Source of the DNA: Allomuricauda sp.
Lineage (GTDB): Bacteria; Bacteroidota; Bacteroidia; Flavobacteriales; Flavobacteriaceae
Assembly: GCF_013911645.1 (NCBI RefSeq)
Contig: NZ_JACESV010000007.1
Coordinates: forward strand, 1-64,000
Direction: 5' to 3'
Length of the DNA: 64,000 bases
Every line of letters begins with the position of its first letter. Positions within the stretch are counted from its first letter, which is position 1. Under the pieces are notes generated by a model, which saw nothing but the letters and a program-made list of their open reading frames with translations, did not search any database and was not told the origin of the DNA. Positions 26,750-34,917 of the stretch are shown here, piece by piece. A program made the position numbers and the translations under genes.

Positions 26750-27029
26750 TTTATCCACCAGGGCCCAATACGACTTAGTTGGCATTTATAAATATGGTAT
26801 AAAGTTTTTTGGCCCTCAACAGGCCTCTAAGTATTTATTGGATTTGGAAAGTTTTTTAGAGGAACTGTCCGAACGCCCAGAATTGGCCAAAGACGCATCG
26901 GCCATTTCCGGTCCTTTAAAATACTACAGCTATAAAGCTCATGTTATTTTCTACCAATTTGATAGTGTTGACGAAATTTTTATTGTCAGGGTGTTGGGCA
27001 AACGCATGAATTTTGTTGAGCATCTTTAA
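26736..27029 (+). CDS. parE: ParE-type toxin (RelE/ParE superfamily)
   Basis: Start chosen at 26736 (MGNYNLSTRAQYDLVGIYKY), giving 97 residues, the normal size. It has the ParE pattern: N-terminal strand with LSTRAQYDL, helices to KYLLDLESFLEELSERPELA, and the C-terminal strands YYSYKAHVIFYQF and FIVRVLGKRMNF. ParE toxins block DNA gyrase. It is paired with parD upstream and ends before a strong terminator, so the two genes form a complete two-gene unit. A remnant of a second parE lies at 25197-25301. Confidence 0.88.
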   Translation: MGNYNLSTRAQYDLVGIYKYGIKFFGPQQASKYLLDLESFLEELSERPELAKDASAISGPLKYYSYKAHVIFYQFDSVDEIFIVRVLGKRMNFVEHL

Positions 27030-27125
27030 AGTTTATAAAAACGATTGAAAAGTGGCTAAAAAAAGGGCTGAACATATTATTCACTGAACCCAGTCAGGTC
27101 ACTTTTTAGCAAACCATAAGAAATT

Positions 27126-27168
27126 AAACCCTGTAATTTAAATTACGGGGTTTTGTGTTTTTTAGACC
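27126..27168 (+). terminator. Terminator after parDE
   Basis: A 14-bp inverted repeat AAACCCTGTAATTT / AAATTACGGGGTTT with one G-T wobble, followed by TTGTGTTTTTT. It lies about 100 bases after the parE stop. Confidence 0.75.
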
Positions 27169-27504
27169 TATCTTAATTTGATATAATATGGTTTAAAAGG
27201 GTTCACAATACGATCTAAGATGGTATGGATTATGGTTTTCCCTACAAAAAATGATGAAACCTTAGTGACAATCAATAAAATGTATTTGCTTATTACTGTT
27301 TCACGCTATATTTTAACGAGCTGGTAAAAAAGAATGGTATTGGATTATTGTCTTTTCAATTAAAAAATGTGTTGGCCATATTTGCCATTTCCACTTATTA
27401 AACCAAAAAGTATGCAGATATAATTTAGTCCAAGTTGGTACCAGATAACCGACCACGAGATGAATTGATAAAAGAGCCCCTGTTTTCTCACAAAGGAAGA
27501 TGGA
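27169..27504. other. Intergenic stretch, nothing recognisable
   Basis: About 335 AT-rich bases. The overlapping minus-strand ORFs of the track lack ribosome-binding sites and family-like sequence. A 35-codon forward frame from about 27221 is equally unconvincing. I see no RNA gene. Confidence 0.4.
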
Positions 27505-28587
27505 ATGATAAAAACCACAACAAAAACAATGAACCCCCAATTAGAACCTTTTTTTGACCAATCCATGGATTGTCTCTGTATTGCAGACTATAATGGGTAT
27601 TTTGTGAGAGTGAACCCTGCTTTTATAAAGCTATTGGGGTATACCGAAGAAGAGCTGGGCTCAAAATTAATTTCCGAATTCATCTATCACGAAGATAGGG
27701 AACGAACGGCCGCTCACAGGGAAGAACTAAAAAACAATGTTCCACTGGTGAATTTCGAAAACAGGTATGTGTGCAAATCAGGAGCTATTGTCTGGCTACA
27801 TTGGACATCCATACCGTTGGAAAATGAGCGATTGATCTACGCCATAGCCAAGGATATTACGCATACCAAAAAACTGGAAAAGGAGCGCATATTGCATTTA
27901 AGTCAACTGTCCAAGGTAAATGAAAAGCTTAAACAACAGAACTATAGCACCTCACACGACCTTAGATCGCCTCTTAACAATATGCTGTCCCTGGTCAATT
28001 TATTGGATTTGACCAAAATTGATGATGTGGATACCAAAGAAATACTCAGTCTAATAAAACTATCCGCCGAAGGATTGAAGAATACCATGAACGCATATAT
28101 TGATTCCTATTCCGAAGAGGACGTTCGGAATATGGTGTTGGAAGATGTCGATTTTAAAAATGTTTTTGATAAGGTCCAGAACTCTATAAGCTCACTTATA
28201 CAAAGGGCAGGTGCCAAATTCCACATAGATTTTAGTGCCATGCCTAGTGTCCATTTCAAGGATATTTACATGGAAAGTATTTTTTTGAATTTAATCACCA
28301 ATTCCATTAAATATGCCAGACCCAGTGTTCCTCCCATCATCTCAATAAGCACAGCACAAGAAAATGGGAAAAAGAAACTAACCTATACGGACAATGGTCT
28401 TGGCTTTGATATGGAGAAAGTAGGCACCCTTATTTTTAAGTTGAACGAGAAATTTCATGGTAACGAAGACAGTAAAGGTGTTGGCTTATATTTAGTCCAC
28501 GAACAAGTTACCAGCCTTGGAGGAAGTATTTCGGTGGACAGCAAGGTTAACCAAGGGACCACCTTTACGATTCTATTCAAAGCGTGA
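27505..28587 (+). CDS. PAS-domain sensor histidine kinase
   Basis: A 360-residue soluble kinase with no membrane segments. The N-terminal PAS domain (about 10-125) reads DCLCIADYNGYFVRVNPAFI and GYTEEELGSKLISEFIY. The HisKA box follows with the phosphoacceptor in STSHDLRSPLNN, then a HATPase_c domain with N-box FLNLITNSIKYAR, G1 box YTDNGLGFDM and G2 box SKGVGLYLVHEQ. It should autophosphorylate in response to a cytoplasmic signal and pass the phosphate to a response regulator, but no intact regulator is adjacent, only a ten-codon remnant at 25169. The ATG eight codons downstream (MNPQLEPF) is an alternative start. Confidence 0.88.
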   Translation: MIKTTTKTMNPQLEPFFDQSMDCLCIADYNGYFVRVNPAFIKLLGYTEEELGSKLISEFIYHEDRERTAAHREELKNNVPLVNFENRYVCKSGAIVWLHWTSIPLENERLIYAIAKDITHTKKLEKERILHLSQLSKVNEKLKQQNYSTSHDLRSPLNNMLSLVNLLDLTKIDDVDTKEILSLIKLSAEGLKNTMNAYIDSYSEEDVRNMVLEDVDFKNVFDKVQNSISSLIQRAGAKFHIDFSAMPSVHFKDIYMESIFLNLITNSIKYARPSVPPIISISTAQENGKKKLTYTDNGLGFDMEKVGTLIFKLNEKFHGNEDSKGVGLYLVHEQVTSLGGSISVDSKVNQGTTFTILFKA

Positions 28588-28740
28588 GCCCCCTCGCTTG
28601 CAAATTGATCGTACCATCTACTTTGTTTTCCAAACCAATTACGATAATATTCGGGACATTTTTTCCAAAAAACAATTGAGAAATGTCATTTTAAACCTAT
28701 TTGATTAATCTTAACTTTAGTTGAGTTTAAAAGGATAATC

Positions 28741-29145
28741 ATGCTAAATTCTGAGAAAATAGGAAACGAATTCTACCAAAACCTTGGCAAATTGTTTTAT
28801 GCAGTAGCCATGGCAGATAACAATGTAAGGCCCATCGAAATAAAAAGGTTGCGGAAATATGTTCGGCAACATTGGCTGGATATGGATGAAATTGAAGATG
28901 AGTTTCATACCGATGCCGCCTATCAAATAGAAATTGTTTTCGATTGGTTAAATGGAGAGGAGAAAGATGGTGGAGAATATTTCAAGGAATTCAAGGAGTT
29001 TTATAAAGAACATCCCGAAAAATTCACCGAACCTATCAAAAAATTGGTTGTTGAAACCGCCGAATCCATAGCCAAATCTTTTGCTGGAAAGAACAGATCG
29101 GAGATGTTGGCTATCTTTAAGCTCAAACAGCTCTTTAACCATTAA
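28741..29145 (+). CDS. TerB-like hypothetical protein
   Basis: A 134-residue, helix-rich, soluble protein. The segment LGKLFYAVAMADNNVRPIEIKRLRK resembles the first helices of TerB-type domains, where an acidic residue pattern (A-x-AD-x-x-V) binds metal. The remainder (DEIEDEFHTDAAYQIEIVFD and onward) does not give me a clear family. The stop lies one base before the deoC start codon, so the genes are likely co-transcribed. No function can be assigned with confidence. Confidence 0.5.
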   Translation: MLNSEKIGNEFYQNLGKLFYAVAMADNNVRPIEIKRLRKYVRQHWLDMDEIEDEFHTDAAYQIEIVFDWLNGEEKDGGEYFKEFKEFYKEHPEKFTEPIKKLVVETAESIAKSFAGKNRSEMLAIFKLKQLFNH

Positions 29146-29146
29146 C

Positions 29147-29788
29147 ATGTCTTTGGAAAAATATATAGATCACACCAATCTAAAACCCACCGCCACCCAT
29201 GCCGACATAACAAAGTTATGTAAAGAAGCCATTGAACACGGTTTTTATGCTGTTTGTGTAAACGGATGCCATATACCTTTGGCCACAGAAGTTTTAAAAG
29301 GAAGTCAAATAAAAACGGCTGCCGTAATCGGTTTTCCCCTTGGGGCCATGTCTACCAAGGCAAAAGTGTTCGAGGCCATGGACTGCATTAAAAATGGTGC
29401 GGACGAAATAGATATGGTAATTAATATTGGATGGCTTAAATTAAAAGAGGTTGATGCTGTTAGAGATGAGATCAAAGCGATAAAACAAGCGATTGGCAGC
29501 AATATTTTGAAAGTGATCATAGAAACCTGCTACCTGAGCGATGAAGAAAAAAAACTTGCCTGCACCCTAGCGGTTGATGCAAAGGCGGATTTTGTAAAAA
29601 CATCCACTGGGTTTGGAACCGGAGGTGCCACTTTGGATGACGTGGCACTCATGAAAAGCGTTGTGGGCAACAAGTTAAAAATAAAAGCTTCCGGTGGTAT
29701 AAAAACAAAGAAAGAAGCCCTACAATACATAGAACTTGGGGTATCTCGCATAGGAACCTCATCAGGCCCTGCTTTAATTGAACAATGA
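29147..29788 (+). CDS. deoC: Deoxyribose-phosphate aldolase
   Basis: Splits 2-deoxyribose 5-phosphate into glyceraldehyde 3-phosphate and acetaldehyde in deoxynucleoside salvage. Start at 29147 (MSLEKYIDHTNLKPTAT) fits the family; the ORF-track start is inside the upstream gene. The 213-residue class I aldolase has the Asp in IDHTNLKP, the conserved KVIIETCYLSDEE, the Schiff-base Lys in DFVKTSTGFG, and the second Lys in IKASGGIKTK. It is immediately followed by deoD, so phosphorolysis and aldol cleavage are encoded together. Confidence 0.95.
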   Translation: MSLEKYIDHTNLKPTATHADITKLCKEAIEHGFYAVCVNGCHIPLATEVLKGSQIKTAAVIGFPLGAMSTKAKVFEAMDCIKNGADEIDMVINIGWLKLKEVDAVRDEIKAIKQAIGSNILKVIIETCYLSDEEKKLACTLAVDAKADFVKTSTGFGTGGATLDDVALMKSVVGNKLKIKASGGIKTKKEALQYIELGVSRIGTSSGPALIEQ

Positions 29789-29798
29789 TAAATTAGGA

Positions 29799-30503
29799 AT
29801 GAGCACCCATATAGAAGCCAAACAAGGAGAAATTGCAGAAACGGTACTCATGCCGGGCGACCCCTTGCGGGCCAAATGGATTGCCGAAACTTTTCTCGAA
29901 AACCCGTTTTGCTATAATAAAATACGCGGAATGCTGGGCTACACAGGTACATACAAAGGCAAACGGATTTCTGTACAAGGTAGCGGTATGGGAATGCCGT
30001 CTGCCATGATCTATTTTCACGAACTCATCAACGATTATGGAGTAAAAAACATTATTCGAGTGGGATCTGCAGGATCCTACCAAGAAGATGTAAAACTCAA
30101 TGATGTGGTCTTGGCCATGGCCGCTTCCACCACTTCGGGCATGAACAATTCCAGATTTATCAACTCGGATTATTCCCCAACTGCCGATTTTGATCTATTT
30201 ATAAAAGCCGTTAATTATGCCCAAAAAAACAATATCCCCATAAAAGCGGGCAATGTGCTTTCCTCGGACGAATTTTATAATGACGACCCCGAAGAATACA
30301 AGCTTTGGGCCCAATACGGTGTGCTTTGTGTGGAAATGGAGACCGCTGGGCTATATACCATTGCGGCAAAATATAACATTAAGGCTTTGACTATTTTAAC
30401 CATCTCCGATTCCTTGGTAACGGATGAAAGGCTTTCTGCCCACGCACGGGAAACAACTTTTAAGGATATGGTAGAAATTGCCTTAGCGGCTGCTTTGCCC
30501 TAA
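29799..30503 (+). CDS. deoD: Purine-nucleoside phosphorylase, DeoD type
   Basis: Phosphorolyses purine (deoxy)nucleosides to free base and (deoxy)ribose 1-phosphate. Start chosen at ATG 29799 (MSTHIEAKQGEIAETVLMPG), as in other DeoD proteins, in place of the upstream TTG. The 234-residue protein has GDPLRAKWIAETFL (phosphate loop), GSGMGMPSA, VEMETAGLY (ribose/base contacts) and the catalytic Asp in ISDSLVT. It lies 10 bases after deoC. The stop is two bases from the convergent MscS gene stop, with no clear terminator. Confidence 0.94.
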   Translation: MSTHIEAKQGEIAETVLMPGDPLRAKWIAETFLENPFCYNKIRGMLGYTGTYKGKRISVQGSGMGMPSAMIYFHELINDYGVKNIIRVGSAGSYQEDVKLNDVVLAMAASTTSGMNNSRFINSDYSPTADFDLFIKAVNYAQKNNIPIKAGNVLSSDEFYNDDPEEYKLWAQYGVLCVEMETAGLYTIAAKYNIKALTILTISDSLVTDERLSAHARETTFKDMVEIALAAALP

Positions 30504-30505
30504 AA

Positions 30506-31786
30506 TTAGGCTTTAGGCTCATCATCTCCGGCAAAAACATAATCCTTTCCCACAGGCAACTCAAAAAGCTCCAAAGAAAAATAAGGTAGGGCAGCGAGCA
30601 AATGGTCAAAAATATCGGCCATCACATATTCGTAATTTTCCCATCGCTTATCCGAACTAAAGGCATATATTTCCAAAGGAATACCTTGCGGAGTAGGCTG
30701 CAACTGCCGTACCATCAAGGTCATTTTCTTGTTTATAGCGGAATGATTTTCTAGATAATTGGTCACATATTTTCGGAAAACGCCAAAGTTGGTCAGGTTT
30801 CTTCCGTTCACCAATAATTCCTTGTTAATTTTGTTTTCTTCATTATAGGCCTTGATCTGTTCGTTTCTTGTACCTATATAATTTTCTACCAGTTGGATTT
30901 TTTTAAGCTTTTCTATTTCCTCTTCAGATAAAAACCGAATACTCTTTTGCCTAATAATCAACGACCTCTTGATCCGTCGTCCACCCGAAACCTGCATGCC
31001 CCTCCAATTCTTGAAGGAATCCGAAATAAGGGCATAAGTGGGTATGGTGGTTATGGTCATATCAAAATTTTGGACCTTTACCGTGGCCAAGCTAATCTCC
31101 ACAACATCACCATCGGCTCCATATTTTTCGAATGTGATCCAATCCCCAATACGCACCATATCGTTAATGGTAACCTGAATACTGGCCACAAAACCTAAAA
31201 TGGAATCCTTAAAAATGAGCAGTACCACTGCGGAAGCAGCACCCAATGCGGTAAAAAATTTCCAAACCGTAGTATCGGTGACAATAGCAAAAACAGTGAG
31301 CACCCCCACTACCCATGCAAAAATCATGAATACCTGAACATAACTGTTTATGGGCTTGTCCTTAAACTTGGGACGGGTTTTTAAATACCCATTGACACTT
31401 TTAAAAAACTTCCGAAGTATAATCAGAGTCAAAAAAACGAAAAGTATTTTAATGGTCTTTAATGCGATTACCCCAGCATAATCAAAATCTGCAAAGGCTA
31501 TCGGAACAAACTCCAACAAGATTGTCAAAGGAACAATATGAGCCACATACCGGGGCACTCTGTGCGCCACCAAAAAATTATCAAAATTGTTGATGGATTT
31601 TCTGGCCAATCTTACGGACAAGGCACGCAATACTTTCCAAATGAGCACATCCAGCAACAGTACTAGTACAAGAACAACAAGCATAAGTACAAATACGTTG
31701 ATGTAAGCAGCCAAGCCTTCGCTCATTCCTGTCTCCAACAAATAATTGTAAAGCAAACGACCCAGGTCTTTGTCCATAGTTTCCAA
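30506..31786 (-). CDS. MscS-family mechanosensitive ion channel (YbdG-like)
   Basis: A 426-residue inner-membrane protein with about five hydrophobic helices in the first 190 residues, including VLMLVVLVLVLLLDVLIWKV and FTALGAASAVVLLIFKDSIL, the latter being the pore-lining helix of the MscS fold. The beta domain follows with VRIGDWITFEKYGADGDVVE and TTIPTYALISDSFKNW, both typical of MscS proteins. It releases solutes on hypo-osmotic shock. The length and the RRIKRSLIIRQKSIRFLS extension fit the YbdG subgroup. It appears to be a single-gene unit. Confidence 0.88.
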   Translation of the reverse strand: METMDKDLGRLLYNYLLETGMSEGLAAYINVFVLMLVVLVLVLLLDVLIWKVLRALSVRLARKSINNFDNFLVAHRVPRYVAHIVPLTILLEFVPIAFADFDYAGVIALKTIKILFVFLTLIILRKFFKSVNGYLKTRPKFKDKPINSYVQVFMIFAWVVGVLTVFAIVTDTTVWKFFTALGAASAVVLLIFKDSILGFVASIQVTINDMVRIGDWITFEKYGADGDVVEISLATVKVQNFDMTITTIPTYALISDSFKNWRGMQVSGGRRIKRSLIIRQKSIRFLSEEEIEKLKKIQLVENYIGTRNEQIKAYNEENKINKELLVNGRNLTNFGVFRKYVTNYLENHSAINKKMTLMVRQLQPTPQGIPLEIYAFSSDKRWENYEYVMADIFDHLLAALPYFSLELFELPVGKDYVFAGDDEPKA

Positions 31787-31889
31787 TTGAAAGAAATACG
31801 GTACAAAATTACAGAATCTAATCTTGCTCCCAATATATGGGGGTCATCATTTTATCCGAGAAAAGCAGGTTGTATGATTTGATAAGGTT

Positions 31890-31934
31890 TATCAAAAAAA
31901 CCAAAGGCATTACGTGCCTAAAATGCCTTTGGTT
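31890..31934 (-). terminator. Terminator of the second phosphoester locus
   Basis: On the minus strand, a 12-bp stem AACCAAAGGCAT / ATGCCTTTGGTT is followed by TTTTTTGAT. It begins 6 bases after the stop of the phosphodiesterase/phosphatase gene. Confidence 0.85.
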
Positions 31935-31940
31935 CTATAT

Positions 31941-33710
31941 TTATTTCAATACCTCTAATATTTTATCGAAGATATATGTGTTCTCATAAACACCGCTAAA
32001 TTTTTTGGCTCCGGGCCCATAAGCAAACAAAGGCACCATAATTCCTGTGTGGTCAACGGTTAAAAAATCACCTTGCACGATACCATCTTTCATGCTGCCA
32101 CCAACTATTCCAAAACCAGAAGTTTCGTGATCAGCAGTGATGATCACCAATGTATTTTTGTCGGCATCGGCAAATTTTAATGCCTCTGCAATGGCTTGGT
32201 CAAAATCCAACATTTCCCGGATTATGTCGCCAGTGCTGTTGGAGTGTCCTCCATTATCAATTTGGGCACCTTCGACCATCAGAAAAAATGGATTGTTTTT
32301 GGCCCCCAGAACAGTTAGAGCCTTTGCAACACTTTTTGGAAGTGCATCTCCCCTACCATCCGCGATAGACGGAGCTTTATTGTCGCCCAAATAAATAGCT
32401 GTCGGTCTTTTAAAATCGGAGAAGTGTTCCAGTTCCTGTTCGGAAAATACCGCTTCAATGTTTTTTTTGTTCTTTTCCCCACCCGCAATAAAAAAGTCCA
32501 ATGGACTGCTTTTTAAATCCTCTATCAAGCCTGGGGTATCATCTCGTTCAACCCTATGGGCGTAGAATGATGAGGGCGTAGCTCCATAAATGGCATCCGT
32601 GGCAACTATCGCCGTATTGAAACCCTTTTTGCTCACCATATCCACTAAATTTGTCAGTGGTTCAGCCTGTGATCCTGTGCCTATGGCCCGGTTGTTGGTC
32701 TTTCTACCTGTAGCCATGGCGGTAGCTCCAGCGGCAGAATCGGTGATTAAATCATCATGTGAAGCTGTTTTCACCAATCCTATGTTTTTTAACCCTGTTA
32801 CACTTAGTTTACCCCGATTGGCAATCATGGCCGAGCTAATTTGCGCCAATCCATTGCCATCACCTATCATTAAAATAATATTGGTAGGCTTGGTATCGGT
32901 ATTGTATGCATATTTGGGTCGGTACACCTCAACTGTATCCTTTAATGTGAAGGTGTTTGCGTCCAGTTTATCCAAATACTGTTTGGCCAAGGCCGGTCTG
33001 TCCGTATTGATATAATCCACACCCAATTTTGCCAAACGTGCCCAAGCTGTTTTGGTATCCGGTGTGCCCCAAAATTGAAATGGTCTTCCAGATGTTTTGG
33101 CTTTGGCTATGGCCTTTTTTGCTTTCTCCAGATCAAGGGCGGTCATTCGTCCGTATCCATTCCATACAGAATAGTTTTTGTAACTGGAACTGATCAATGC
33201 AACTTTGCTTAAATCCATGTGTTCCAACTCGTCCAAATTCTGATGGTCGAACCAAATAAAACTTGGGTAATTTTTGTACTCTTCTGGTTTAGGCCGATTG
33301 CCAGAAATCACAAATTTGATTTTGTCCGCTTTGATCAAATTTGGGTAAGATCGCAGTATTTCTTCCAATTTTCCCAGTGTGGCATATGCTTCGGACTTGA
33401 TGTCGATAAGCAATTGAAGTGGCCTGAGTTCCCCTGATCTTTCCAAACTACTGAGCCTGTTCAAATACAGCTTATCAAAGGTTTTTCCCTTGACTATCTC
33501 ATCTTCGGCATGGGTAACATAGAGGGAGTCATTCCTTAAAAACACATCGGCCTCTATGGATGATGCCCCATTGCTGTAGGCATACCAAAATGGCAGTTTT
33601 TGGGCATAATCGTTATGGGAGTGGACTTTATAAACGGTCTGGGCAAAGATTTTTCCCGTAACGAAGAAAATCAATCCAACTATAACTAAAAAGGCTGCTC
33701 TCTTTTTCAT
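31941..33710 (-). CDS. Fused glycerophosphodiesterase-like/alkaline phosphatase, paralogue 2
   Basis: A 589-residue exported protein (signal ending near IFAQ) with the same two domains, in the same order, as the protein at 23032-24858. Domain 1: VHSHNDYAQKLPFW, IEADVFLRND, YVTHAEDE, LLIDIKSEAY, FQFWGTPDTKTAW. Domain 2: LMIGDGNGLAQ, TDSAAGATAMATG, TPSSFYAHRVERD, EGAQIDNGGH, IITADHETSG, DHTGIMVPLFAYG. All expected metal ligands and the Ser nucleophile are present. It overlaps the upstream alkaline phosphatase gene by ATGA, so the two phosphatases are translationally coupled. Probably releases phosphate from phosphodiesters in the periplasm; controlled by the ECF sigma/FecR pair of this locus. 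Confidence 0.88.
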   Translation of the reverse strand: MKKRAAFLVIVGLIFFVTGKIFAQTVYKVHSHNDYAQKLPFWYAYSNGASSIEADVFLRNDSLYVTHAEDEIVKGKTFDKLYLNRLSSLERSGELRPLQLLIDIKSEAYATLGKLEEILRSYPNLIKADKIKFVISGNRPKPEEYKNYPSFIWFDHQNLDELEHMDLSKVALISSSYKNYSVWNGYGRMTALDLEKAKKAIAKAKTSGRPFQFWGTPDTKTAWARLAKLGVDYINTDRPALAKQYLDKLDANTFTLKDTVEVYRPKYAYNTDTKPTNIILMIGDGNGLAQISSAMIANRGKLSVTGLKNIGLVKTASHDDLITDSAAGATAMATGRKTNNRAIGTGSQAEPLTNLVDMVSKKGFNTAIVATDAIYGATPSSFYAHRVERDDTPGLIEDLKSSPLDFFIAGGEKNKKNIEAVFSEQELEHFSDFKRPTAIYLGDNKAPSIADGRGDALPKSVAKALTVLGAKNNPFFLMVEGAQIDNGGHSNSTGDIIREMLDFDQAIAEALKFADADKNTLVIITADHETSGFGIVGGSMKDGIVQGDFLTVDHTGIMVPLFAYGPGAKKFSGVYENTYIFDKILEVLK

Positions 33711-34837
33711 TTTGCTTGATTTATGGCATTGATCATTTTATGGTAAATCTCGTTGTTTTCATAGATGCCCTGGAAATTGTCCGACCCCTTGCCCTTGGCA
33801 AAAACAGGGATTAATTCCCCGCTATGCTGATCGGAATTGAAGTAAACGGTCACTTTTTCGGGCACTTCCCTTTTTTTGCCCGTACTTTTGTCCACTTCAT
33901 AATGTTTGCCAATACTCACTCCTCCTGTTTCATGGTCTGCCGTAACCACCAGCAAGGTATTCGGGTTGTTTTCCACATAATCCAACACAACTCCCAAGGT
34001 CTTATCAAAATCCAACACTTCGGATATCATCATTTCGGCATTTTCTGCATGTCCGCCCCAATCAATGTACGAGCCTTCGACCATCATAAAAAATGGCTCC
34101 CCTTTTTGATCAAAATAATCCAAGGCCATGGTAGTTGCTTCGGATAAATAATTGGCCCGCCCATCAATTTTTGAGGGAATCCCATCATCGGCCAAAACAT
34201 AGGCATTCCTTTTGTCCTTCGCGGTTTTTGATAGTGCCAAGGTATCCAAATGATAGTTTTTGTCCTTTAATTCCTCAAAAAGATTTCTTCCATCGTTTCT
34301 TTTATTGAAAAACTTTCTTCCTCCGCCCGCAAAAAAATCAACTTCAGCCTCAATCAACTGTGAAGCAATCTCATTGTGCATGTCACGGTCGGTTACATGG
34401 GCATAAAAGCTCGCAGGCGTTGCATGTGTAATTGTGGTAAGACTGATCAAGCCTGTTTGGTATCCATTCCCCTTCAACTGTTCCAAAATGGTTTCTTGCG
34501 GAAGCGAATCAACAGATACCCCAATGGCCCTTTTATAGGTTTTCTGTCCGGTTGAAAAGGCGGTGGCCCCAGCGGCCGAATCGGTGATGGTATAATCCGT
34601 TGCCGATGTTTGGTGAAATCCAATTTGCTTGAACCGTGAAAAATTGGGCAGGCTATCGCCAAAATAATAGGCCGTTGATACTTGTGGAACACCCATCCCG
34701 TCGCCTATCATAAAAATAATGCTCAGGGGCTCTTCATTGATGGATTCTATAGGTTTTTCTTCTTTTTTTGATGTGGTACAGCCCAAAATCCATAGAACGG
34801 CCAAAGATGCAGCAGCTTTTTTAAATGAAATTTTCAT
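33707..34837 (-). CDS. Alkaline phosphatase lipoprotein
   Basis: A 376-residue lipoprotein (signal ending WILGCTTSK) comprising only the alkaline phosphatase domain. Motifs: IIFMIGDGMGVPQ, nucleophile in TDSAAGATAFSTG, TPASFYAHVTDRDMH, EGSYIDWGGHAENAE and VVTADHETGGVSIG, with the late metal-ligand His in NSDQHSGELIPVFAKG. It hydrolyses phosphomonoesters in the periplasm or at the surface. It lacks the N-terminal phosphodiesterase domain of its neighbour, which it overlaps by four bases. It stands 80 bases after susD, behind an inverted repeat. Confidence 0.92.
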   Translation of the reverse strand: MKISFKKAAASLAVLWILGCTTSKKEEKPIESINEEPLSIIFMIGDGMGVPQVSTAYYFGDSLPNFSRFKQIGFHQTSATDYTITDSAAGATAFSTGQKTYKRAIGVSVDSLPQETILEQLKGNGYQTGLISLTTITHATPASFYAHVTDRDMHNEIASQLIEAEVDFFAGGGRKFFNKRNDGRNLFEELKDKNYHLDTLALSKTAKDKRNAYVLADDGIPSKIDGRANYLSEATTMALDYFDQKGEPFFMMVEGSYIDWGGHAENAEMMISEVLDFDKTLGVVLDYVENNPNTLLVVTADHETGGVSIGKHYEVDKSTGKKREVPEKVTVYFNSDQHSGELIPVFAKGKGSDNFQGIYENNEIYHKMINAINQAK

Positions 34838-34865
34838 GAATCTGTTCTTTTTCTTTTATAACATG

Positions 34866-34899
34866 TAAGCGGCAAGTGGATAAACCAACCTGCCGCTTA
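34866..34899 (-). repeat. Inverted repeat between susD and the alkaline phosphatase gene
   Basis: TAAGCGGCA / TGCCGCTTA, perfect 9-bp arms with a 16-base loop, in the 80-base gap. There is no immediate T tract on the minus strand, so it is more likely an mRNA processing or stability hairpin than a full terminator. The first locus has a hairpin in a comparable place, between transport genes and enzyme genes. Confidence 0.55.
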
Positions 34900-34917
34900 G
34901 CTAAAAAATACACCCTA

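Noticed and set aside
27313-27566. Two hydrophobic minus-strand ORFs
   Set aside because: They overlap each other and the kinase start, have no ribosome-binding site, and arise from AT-rich sequence.
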